From an uncultured Bacilli bacterium (lineage in GTDB: Bacteria > Bacillota_I > Bacilli_A > RF39 > UBA660): 19,996 nt of DNA. The stretch's first letter is position 1. Each line of letters begins with the position of its first letter. The translations under genes and the position numbers were made by a program. Positions 7,468-13,730 of the stretch are shown one piece after another. Location of the stretch: positions 1-19,996 of the forward strand of contig CANQUW010000008.1 in the NCBI GenBank assembly GCA_947627145.1, written 5' to 3'. The notes beneath the pieces are model-generated. The model worked only from the letters and a program-made list of their open reading frames with translations. It was not told the DNA's origin and made no database searches.

Positions 7468-8344
7468 TATATTCTTGTAATATTTGTATTGATTCATTAT
7501 ATGCTTCTTGCTCTTGCTTTGAAAAATCTAATTTTATTTTTTCTACAAGTCCATGTTTGTTTATACTCGCTATGTTTCCTATAAACACATCGTGTTCTTT
7601 ATCATAACAAGAAAGTGGCATTATATATTTTTCATTATCAATTACACATTTTGTTATTTTAGTAAGACAAGTTGCTACTCCATAATATGTTGCTTTTTTT
7701 CTTTTAATAATTTCTTTACTTGCATTATGTACTTCTTTTAATATTTCTTCTTGTTCTTGTTCATTAAATATTTCATTTGGATCATTATCATCTACTGTAA
7801 AATTACTCCATGGGATAAAAGAACTATCTCCATGTTCTCCTAAAACAAATCCATCAGTTTTATGTCCTTTATTTTCTATTATATCTATAAATCTCGCTGT
7901 ATCTAAGCTGACTCCACTACCTAGTATTTTATTTGGATTGTATCCTAAATATTTATAAATTGAATAACACATTACGTCATTTGGATTACTTGCGATAACA
8001 TATATACCATCAAATTTGTACTTCTTTAAATTATCTGTTATATCTTTAAATATTTTTTTAGATTCTTTTATATCTTCTAATCTTGTAGAATTTGTATCTT
8101 GAGAAATTCCTGCAGTTATACAGATAACATTTGCATCTTCTACATCAGAGTAATCTCCTATTTTTATATCTAAATCATTTTCACTAAAACATATTGATTG
8201 AGAAAGATCTAAATAATCTCCTTTTAATTTTTCTTTATCAATATCTATTAGTACTATTTCATCTAAATCCATTGGTGTATTAATTAAAGAATACGCATAA
8301 GTTAGTCCTACTTTTCCACAACCTATAATTACAACTTTTTTCAT
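7454..8344 (-). CDS. ldh: L-lactate dehydrogenase (LDH/MDH family)
   Basis: 296 residues. It reduces pyruvate to L-lactate with NADH, regenerating NAD+ in fermentation. The Rossmann motif GCGKVG (8-13) and an acidic residue after strand 2 (VLIDID, 32-37) fit NAD use. Catalytic residues are Arg88 in TRLED, Asp148 and Arg151 in SLDTAR, and His171 in GEHGD. Gln82 in the mobile loop sits where LDH has Gln and malate dehydrogenase has Arg, which supports lactate specificity. Positions matching the FBP-binding Arg173 and His188 of Bacillus LDH appear to be Ile153 and Asp164. The start is ATG at 8342-8344, nine bases after AAGGAT; the GTG at 8353 would overlap that site. It lies between two terminators, so it is probably monocistronic. 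Confidence 0.93.
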   Translation of the reverse strand: MKKVVIIGCGKVGLTYAYSLINTPMDLDEIVLIDIDKEKLKGDYLDLSQSICFSENDLDIKIGDYSDVEDANVICITAGISQDTNSTRLEDIKESKKIFKDITDNLKKYKFDGIYVIASNPNDVMCYSIYKYLGYNPNKILGSGVSLDTARFIDIIENKGHKTDGFVLGEHGDSSFIPWSNFTVDDNDPNEIFNEQEQEEILKEVHNASKEIIKRKKATYYGVATCLTKITKCVIDNEKYIMPLSCYDKEHDVFIGNIASINKHGLVEKIKLDFSKQEQEAYNESIQILQEYNEKL

Positions 8345-8394
8345 TTTAATCACATCCTTATAAATAGTATTTACTATATTTTTTATTTTAATAC

Positions 8395-8422
8395 AAAAAG
8401 AGAAATTTAATTTTTGCTTCTC
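8395..8422 (-). terminator. Terminator after the DUF3006 gene
   Basis: On the minus strand GAGAAG (8417-8422) pairs with TTTCTC (8400-8405), including one G-T pair, followed by TTTTT. The stop codon (8407-8409) is in the loop. Confidence 0.6.
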
Positions 8423-8628
8423 AACTTATTAAACTTCTCTTCTATTCTTTTACGTCTTATTTCTTCTTCATCTAAATCTAATTTGTATTTTCCTTTTTCT
8501 AAAACCAATATTGAACCTTCATGAATTTCTTCTGGCAAATCTTTTATATTTACTTCTATAATTTGTTTTGTTTCAACGTTTTCTAAAGTTGCGATATTAT
8601 CTAGTATTTTATCGATTGAGTATTTCAT
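8407..8628 (-). CDS. DUF3006 family small protein
   Basis: 73 residues. The first 50 form a small beta-rich domain with the DUF3006 pattern: a start like YSIDKILDNIATLE, then IIEVNIKDLPEEIHEGSIL and VLEKGKYKLD. A charged helix (EEEIRRKRIEEKFNKL) ends the protein. Function unknown. DUF3006 proteins are commonly encoded next to ComEC-like MBL-fold proteins, as here. The stop of the MBL gene and this ATG are one base apart (TAAAATG), and the ribosome-binding site GGAGG lies in the last codons of that gene, so the two are translationally coupled. An in-frame ATG at 8640 would precede the ribosome-binding site and is not preferred. Confidence 0.85.
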   Translation of the reverse strand: MKYSIDKILDNIATLENVETKQIIEVNIKDLPEEIHEGSILVLEKGKYKLDLDEEEIRRKRIEEKFNKLRSKN

Positions 8629-8629
8629 T

Positions 8630-9538
8630 TTAACCTCCATTTAAATTAGTTTGTTCTGTTTTAAATTTTATTTCATTACCGTCAGTTGATAATATTATTG
8701 TTCCATCTTCGTCTGTTCTATAAGTTTTTATATTTCTTTCATTTAATTTATCTAAAGTTTCTTGTCTTGGATGTTTATAAGTATTATTTTTTCCTACAGA
8801 AATAATTGCATAGTTGGGATTTACTGTATCTAAAAATTCTTCTGTTGAACTATATTGTGAACCATGATGTCCTATTTTTAATACATCACTTTTTAAGTCT
8901 TTATCTAGTAGTTTTTTTTCTGTTGAGCTAGTAGCGTCTCCTGTAAATAATATTTTTTTATTTCCATAAGTTAATTTAAAAACAATTGATGTATTGTTTA
9001 AATCACTTGTATTTTGTCCACTATATAAAAATTTTATAGTAGCATCATTTAAAGATATTACTTCATTTTCTTCTGGTACATCAAAAGTTAAATTTTTATT
9101 TTGCAATGCATCTAATACACTTTCAAATGTTGCAGTTGTTGTAATGGCATCTGGCATATAATATCTACCTATTTCAAAATTATTTATAATATCATCCATT
9201 CCACCAATATGATCTTCATGAGGATGTGTACCTATAACATAATCAAATTTTTCTATACCTAAACTTTTAAAATAATTTACTAGAAGTTCTCCATCTTCAT
9301 TATTACCTGCATCTACTAGCATATTTTTATCTTTATCTTTTATGAGTATTGAATCAGCTTGACCTACATCTAAAAAATATATTTGTAAGTTTCCTCCTTC
9401 AATATTTATTACTGGTTCTGTTTTTTCTTTTTGGTGAGATGTGCTTTTCTCTATATTAGGTACAGTTATTGCACCTATAATAATTACTAATAACGTTATT
9501 AATCCAGTTACTAATTTTTTTACTTCTCTTTTTGACAT
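8630..9538 (-). CDS. Secreted, membrane-anchored MBL-fold hydrolase (ComEC/Rec2-like)
   Basis: 302 residues. An N-terminal basic stretch and a hydrophobic segment (about 10-27) anchor it with the enzyme domain outside the cell. The metallo-beta-lactamase domain shows FLDVGQADS (55-63), HPHEDH (105-110), the GD metal ligand (200-201), HHGS (224-227) and KHP (255-257). This is the pattern of the free-standing homologues of the ComEC C-terminal domain. It probably hydrolyses phosphodiesters, perhaps in extracellular nucleic acid, but the substrate is not shown. The start is ATG at 9536-9538 with AGGAGG five bases upstream. It is cotranscribed with the DUF3006 gene from a promoter at 9580-9608. 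Confidence 0.9.
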   Translation of the reverse strand: MSKREVKKLVTGLITLLVIIIGAITVPNIEKSTSHQKEKTEPVINIEGGNLQIYFLDVGQADSILIKDKDKNMLVDAGNNEDGELLVNYFKSLGIEKFDYVIGTHPHEDHIGGMDDIINNFEIGRYYMPDAITTTATFESVLDALQNKNLTFDVPEENEVISLNDATIKFLYSGQNTSDLNNTSIVFKLTYGNKKILFTGDATSSTEKKLLDKDLKSDVLKIGHHGSQYSSTEEFLDTVNPNYAIISVGKNNTYKHPRQETLDKLNERNIKTYRTDEDGTIILSTDGNEIKFKTEQTNLNGG

Positions 9539-9579
9539 TTCGTCCTCCTTGTGGTAGTTTATTTCTACCTTATAATATG

Positions 9580-9608
9580 ATTATATCTAAAAATTATTTT
9601 TATGTAAA
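9580..9608 (-). promoter_or_regulatory. Promoter for the MBL-fold/DUF3006 pair
   Basis: TTTACA (9603-9608), a 17-base spacer and TATAAT (9580-9585) on the minus strand. Its -35 element is four bases from the -35 of the divergent promoter on the plus strand. Confidence 0.7.
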
Positions 9609-9612
9609 TGAC

Positions 9613-9641
9613 TTTTCAAGTAGTTTAAGGTTTGATATAAT
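9613..9641 (+). promoter_or_regulatory. Promoter for the flavin dehydrogenase/superoxide reductase pair
   Basis: TTTTCA (9613-9618), a 17-base spacer and a perfect TATAAT (9636-9641), with TG one base before the -10 (extended -10). Transcription would start near 9648, leaving a leader of about 16 bases that holds AGAAGGGA. Confidence 0.7.
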
Positions 9642-9664
9642 GTAATTAGAGAGAAGGGATTTTT

Positions 9665-11062
9665 ATGTATGATGTTGTTATAGTAGGTGCTGGTCCTGCT
9701 GGACTTTTTGCAGCTTATGAATTATCTTTAAAAAATAAAAATTTAAAAATATTATTACTTGATAAAGGAAAGCTTGCGAAAAACAGAGTATGTCCAATGA
9801 ATAGTGGAAAAAGTAAAATTTGTGTTAATTGTAATCCTTGTGGTATTCTTTCTGGTTTTGGAGGTGCTGGTACATTTTCAGATGGAAAGCTTAACTTTAT
9901 TCCTAAACTTGGTAAGAGTGACTTGTTTAAATATTTGGATAGAAGTGAAGCTTTTAAAATTATAGATGATACTGAAGAAATATTTAATAAATTTGGAATG
10001 GATGCTAAAGTTTTTCCTACTAATATGGATGAAGCTAAAAAGCTTGAAGAAAAGATTGCTAGAGTTGGTGCTAGTCTACTTATTATTAAGCAAAAACATT
10101 TGGGTAGTGATAAGTTACCTAAATATATTCAAGATTTTACTGATTATTTAGAAGATAAAAATGTAGATATTCTTGAAGGTTGTGATGTTTATGATATTAA
10201 TAAAGATAATGATAAATACGTAGTCAGTTATAAAAAAGGAAAAGATGAAAAGCATATTCATTGTCGTTATGTTGTAGTTGCACCTGGTAGAACTGGTGCT
10301 AAGTGGGTTCAAGAACTTGCTGATAAATATAATATAGATTATACATCTCAAAGTATTGAAATTGGTGTTAGAGTTGAAGTAAGAAAAGAAATTCTTGCAC
10401 CTATTACTAATGTTATTTATGACCCTACTATATTTATAAAAACCGATACTTATAATGATCAGATTAGAACGTTCTGTACTAATCCTGGAGGGTTTGTTGC
10501 TAAAGAAAATTATAATGGCTATATTTGTGTTAATGGTCATGCTTTAAAAGATATTAAATCAGATAATTCTAATTTCGCATTTATATCTCGTGTTAGTTTA
10601 ACTGAACCTGTTACAAATACTCGTGAGTATGGAGAAAGTATTGCTAAAATCGCAAATACTTTAGGAGATGGTAAACCTATTTTGCAAGCACTTAGAGATT
10701 TAAGAATGGGAAGACGTAGTAATATGCATCGTATTAGAAGAGGTTTTATTGAACCAACTTTAAAAGATGTTGTTGCGGGAGATCTTGCTTTAGTTCTTCC
10801 ACATAGAATTATTAAAAATATTTTAGAAGGACTTGAAACTCTTGATAAAATTATTCCTGGTGTTAATAATGGTGAAACACTTTTATATGGACCAGAGATT
10901 AAATTTTTCAGTAATGAAATTGATACTGATAATAATATGAAACTTAAAAATGAAGATATTTATTTTGTTGGTGATGGTGCTGGTAAGGCAGGTAACATTG
11001 TTACGGCTGCTGCTACTGGTCTAATTGCTGCAAGAGATATAATAAATAGGGAGGAGAAATAA
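9665..11062 (+). CDS. FAD-dependent dehydrogenase (COG2509-like)
   Basis: 465 residues, cytoplasmic. The N-terminus has the FAD-binding strand and glycine motif VIVGAGPAG (5-13), then an acidic residue after strand 2 (LLLDKG). A cysteine block (Cys43, Cys53, Cys56, Cys59) runs directly into GFGGAGTFSDGKL (64-76), a combination typical of the uncharacterised COG2509 family. The C-terminal FAD block VGDGAGKAGNIVTAAATG closes the fold. Substrate is unknown. The gene is coupled to the superoxide reductase gene after it, with one base between TAA and ATG. This suggests a redox or oxidative-stress role, perhaps as an electron-supply enzyme, but that is inferred from position only. The start is supported by AGAAGGGA upstream and by the motif starting at residue 5. 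Confidence 0.88.
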   Translation: MYDVVIVGAGPAGLFAAYELSLKNKNLKILLLDKGKLAKNRVCPMNSGKSKICVNCNPCGILSGFGGAGTFSDGKLNFIPKLGKSDLFKYLDRSEAFKIIDDTEEIFNKFGMDAKVFPTNMDEAKKLEEKIARVGASLLIIKQKHLGSDKLPKYIQDFTDYLEDKNVDILEGCDVYDINKDNDKYVVSYKKGKDEKHIHCRYVVVAPGRTGAKWVQELADKYNIDYTSQSIEIGVRVEVRKEILAPITNVIYDPTIFIKTDTYNDQIRTFCTNPGGFVAKENYNGYICVNGHALKDIKSDNSNFAFISRVSLTEPVTNTREYGESIAKIANTLGDGKPILQALRDLRMGRRSNMHRIRRGFIEPTLKDVVAGDLALVLPHRIIKNILEGLETLDKIIPGVNNGETLLYGPEIKFFSNEIDTDNNMKLKNEDIYFVGDGAGKAGNIVTAAATGLIAARDIINREEK

Positions 11063-11063
11063 A

Positions 11064-11435
11064 ATGAGAGAATTAATTTTAAGAAAATGTGAAAGTTGTG
11101 GGGCAGTAGTTAAAGTTATTAAAGATTGTCATTGCAAATGTGGATTTATGTGTTGTGGAGATCATATGGAGGTAGTAGAAGCTAATTCAGTTGATGCAGC
11201 ATTTGAAAAACATATACCTAACTATGAAATTAAAGATGGAAAACTTGAAGTAAGAGTAAATCATGTAATGGAGGATGAACATTATATAGAATGGATTGCT
11301 TTAGTAGATGATGATAGCGAAGAGTATATTTACTTTAAACCTGGAGAAGAAGCTGTTGTAACATTTGATAAGACTAAGGGAATATTATATTCTTATTGTA
11401 ATCAACACGGACTTTGGAAAAACGAAATTAAATAA
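11064..11435 (+). CDS. dfx: Desulfoferrodoxin-like superoxide reductase
   Basis: 123 residues. It reduces superoxide to peroxide without making oxygen, a defence typical of anaerobes. The N-terminal desulforedoxin-like part has Cys9, Cys12, Cys30 and Cys31, the four ligands of the FeS4 centre. The C-terminal catalytic part has EKH (48-50), His67 and His73 in HVMEDEH, and Cys112 and His115 in CNQHGLW; these match the His4-Cys iron site and its Lys. It is therefore the two-iron form. Three further cysteines (22, 24, 26) lie in the loop of the first site, and the distance from Cys12 to Cys30 is two longer than the usual 15 residues between. The ribosome-binding site is GGAGG in the end of the upstream gene. 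Electron donor not visible, unless it is the coupled flavoprotein. Confidence 0.93.
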   Translation: MRELILRKCESCGAVVKVIKDCHCKCGFMCCGDHMEVVEANSVDAAFEKHIPNYEIKDGKLEVRVNHVMEDEHYIEWIALVDDDSEEYIYFKPGEEAVVTFDKTKGILYSYCNQHGLWKNEIK

Positions 11436-11458
11436 TTTATTTTCGTTTTTTACTTTTT
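11418..11458 (+). terminator. Terminator after superoxide reductase
   Basis: AAAAACGAAA (11418-11427) pairs with TTTCGTTTTT (11441-11450), with an inner TAAA/TTTA helix, followed by further T-rich sequence to 11458. The dfx stop codon (11433-11435) forms the apical loop. It ends 13 bases before purF, so purF needs read-through or a promoter within dfx; I see no clear one. Confidence 0.6.
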
Positions 11459-11471
11459 AGGAGGTATTTAT

Positions 11472-12917
11472 ATGTTTGATAAACTTAAAGAAGAATGTGG
11501 TATTTTTGGAATATATTCATATAATGATGAAGATAACTTAGCAGTGCCTATGTGTTTTGGTCTTTCTGGACTTCAACATAGAGGAGAAGAAAGTTGTGGA
11601 ATAGCTATTAATAATTATGGACTTATTTCAAATTATAAAGAGATGGGGCTGGTATCTGATGTTTTTACTCGTGATGTTTTAGAAAAGTTACCACTTGGTA
11701 AGATGGCTATTGGGCATGTTAGATATTCTACTACTGGTGGAGATAATAAGGATAATGCTCAACCTATGTTTATAAGACATAAGAATGGTAACTTAGCTGT
11801 TGTTCATAATGGTAATTTAACTAATGCAGCAGAACTTAAAAAGAAGTTTGAAGATGAAGGTGCAATATTTTCTACTACTAGTGATACAGAAATTATTTGT
11901 CATGTTATTGTTAGAGAAAGACTTAAAACTCATTCGATTGAAGAAGCTGTTAAAAACACAATGAATATATTAAAGGGTTCTTATTCTCTTCTTGTAATGT
12001 CATCAAGAAAATTAATTGCTGCAAGAGATGCTCAGGGATTTAGACCTCTTTGTATTGGAGAAAACGATAATGTATTTTGCTTTTCATCAGAAAGTTGTGC
12101 ATTAGAAATAGTTGGTTCAAAATTTGTAAGAGATGTTAAACCTGGAGAGATGGTCGTTTTAGAAAATAATAAAATTAAAAGTTATAATGTTTTACCAGAA
12201 CAAGACCAAGCTAGTTGTGTTTTTGAATACATTTATTTTGCTAGACCAGATTCTACAATTGATGGAATTAATGTTCATAAATTTCGTGAAAATGCTGGTA
12301 GATGTCTTGCAAGACAAGCACCGGTTGATGCTGATTTAGTTGCAGGTGTTCCTGATTCAGGAGTAGATGCTGCTTTAGGATATTCTAAAGAATCTGGTAT
12401 ACCTTATGATATAGTATTTGTTAAGAGTAAATATATTGGTAGAAGTTTTATTCAAAATTCTCAAGATAAAAGACAGAGTGCTGTTAATTTAAAACTTAAT
12501 CCTTTAAAGGAAAATGTTATGGGTAAAAAAATTGTTTTAATTGATGATTCTATAGTTCGTGGTAATACTCTTACTAATATTATTAAAACATTAAAAGATG
12601 CTGGAGCAGAAGAGGTTCATATACGAATAGCATCTCCTGCTTTCCGCGATATTTGTTATTTTGGAACTGATATAGATAATAAAGAAAATTTAATTGCTAA
12701 TAATAAAACAGTTGATGAAATTCGTGATATAATAGGTGCTGATTCTTTAGAGTATTTAAGTTTAGAAAATCTAAAAGATATTAGTAAAGATTCATTTGTT
12801 AATGGTATTTGTACTGGATGTTTTACTAGTAATTATCCAATTGAAGTTCCAGATACTATTGATAAAAATCGTTTTGAATCTACTCCTATTCAATTTGTTA
12901 AAAAGAAAGTGAGATGA
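11472..12917 (+). CDS. purF: Amidophosphoribosyltransferase
   Basis: 481 residues. It makes 5-phosphoribosylamine from PRPP and glutamine, the first step of purine synthesis. It begins with an eight-residue propeptide and Cys9 (EECGIFGIYS), the glutaminase nucleophile exposed by processing. The N-terminal Ntn glutaminase part has LQHRGEE, RYSTTGG and HNGNL; the PRPP loop is VLIDDSIVRGNT (355-366). Cys249, Cys395, Cys447 and Cys450 sit at the places of the four cysteines that hold the 4Fe-4S cluster in Bacillus PurF, so this is the oxygen-sensitive cluster-bearing type. The site AGGAGG precedes the ATG. No other pur genes are near; the next gene overlaps or nearly touches its end. Confidence 0.97.
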   Translation: MFDKLKEECGIFGIYSYNDEDNLAVPMCFGLSGLQHRGEESCGIAINNYGLISNYKEMGLVSDVFTRDVLEKLPLGKMAIGHVRYSTTGGDNKDNAQPMFIRHKNGNLAVVHNGNLTNAAELKKKFEDEGAIFSTTSDTEIICHVIVRERLKTHSIEEAVKNTMNILKGSYSLLVMSSRKLIAARDAQGFRPLCIGENDNVFCFSSESCALEIVGSKFVRDVKPGEMVVLENNKIKSYNVLPEQDQASCVFEYIYFARPDSTIDGINVHKFRENAGRCLARQAPVDADLVAGVPDSGVDAALGYSKESGIPYDIVFVKSKYIGRSFIQNSQDKRQSAVNLKLNPLKENVMGKKIVLIDDSIVRGNTLTNIIKTLKDAGAEEVHIRIASPAFRDICYFGTDIDNKENLIANNKTVDEIRDIIGADSLEYLSLENLKDISKDSFVNGICTGCFTSNYPIEVPDTIDKNRFESTPIQFVKKKVR

Positions 12918-12922
12918 TTATT

Positions 12923-13705
12923 ATGTATGGTGCTATTATCGGAGATATAGCAGGATCTATTTATGAATTTGAACAAATTAAAGGTGTTAAAAAATTAAAA
13001 ATAAATTCTAGTTTGATTCCTAGTAATGGTTTTTATAGTGATGATTCTATATTAACTATTGCTGTTGCTGATGCAATTTTAAATAAAGGAAATTATGATA
13101 TTTATTTAAAAAAATATGGAAATGAATTTTTAAATTATAAACCTAATTTTAGTCCTTATTTTAAAACTACTTTTTCTCCTGGTTTTACTAAATGGATTAA
13201 TGAAAATAATATTGGTAATAGTTTGGGTAATGGCGCAATGATGAGAATTTCTCCTGTTGGATTTTTATTTGATACAGAAGAAGATGTTAGAAAGAATTCT
13301 TTACTTGCAACTATTCCTTCTCATAATAGTAGTGAAGCAATAGAATGTGCTACTAAAATAGCTTTAATAATCTTTTATTCTAGAAAAGGTTATAGTAAAG
13401 AAGAAATTATTAATTCTTTAGATTTAAAATTTGAATATAAAAATTTTAAAAAATTTAATTATACTTGTAATGATACTATTGATAATTGTTTATATGCTTT
13501 CTTTAATTCTTGTGATTTTGAAGATGCTATTAGAACAGTAATTTCTTATGGTGGTGATACTGATACTAATGCTTGTATAGTTGGTTCTATGGCTGAAGCA
13601 ATGTATGGAGTTCCTAGTAAATTAATTGAAGAAGTAAATAAAAAAATTCCTAAACAGTTTATTAAAGTTTTAAATAAAAGTTATAAGCAAATAAAAAAAT
13701 TGTAG
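12923..13705 (+). CDS. ADP-ribosylglycohydrolase (DraG family)
   Basis: 260 residues, close to full length for the family. These enzymes remove ADP-ribose from proteins, nucleic acids or small molecules using two Mg ions. Visible motifs are GAIIGDIAGSIYE (3-15, with Glu15), SDDS (39-42), GNGAMMRISPVG (102-113), His134 and GGDTDT (210-215), all of which supply metal or substrate contacts. I chose ATG at 12923, because the family begins M-x-GAIIGD and the GTGAG site is then about ten bases upstream. ATG at 12914 would overlap the purF stop as ATGA and add three residues. Either way it is coupled to purF. Its substrate and any partner ADP-ribosyltransferase are not identified by its direct neighbours. 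Confidence 0.93.
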   Translation: MYGAIIGDIAGSIYEFEQIKGVKKLKINSSLIPSNGFYSDDSILTIAVADAILNKGNYDIYLKKYGNEFLNYKPNFSPYFKTTFSPGFTKWINENNIGNSLGNGAMMRISPVGFLFDTEEDVRKNSLLATIPSHNSSEAIECATKIALIIFYSRKGYSKEEIINSLDLKFEYKNFKKFNYTCNDTIDNCLYAFFNSCDFEDAIRTVISYGGDTDTNACIVGSMAEAMYGVPSKLIEEVNKKIPKQFIKVLNKSYKQIKKL

Positions 13706-13730
13706 TTTTATTTTCTACAATTTTTCTTTT
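13692..13730. terminator. Bidirectional terminator between DraG-family and YfhO genes
   Basis: AAAAATTGTAG (13695-13705) pairs with CTACAATTTTT (13715-13725) around a nine-base loop, with T runs on both strands. The plus-strand stop codon (13703-13705) is in one arm and the minus-strand stop codon (13708-13710) is in the loop. Confidence 0.85.

Noticed and set aside
10148..10540. A 130-codon minus-strand frame inside the COG2509 gene.
   Set aside because: Antisense to a well-supported flavoprotein; composition (Ile, Asn, Ser, Phe rich) is that of a shadow frame, and there is no convincing start signal.
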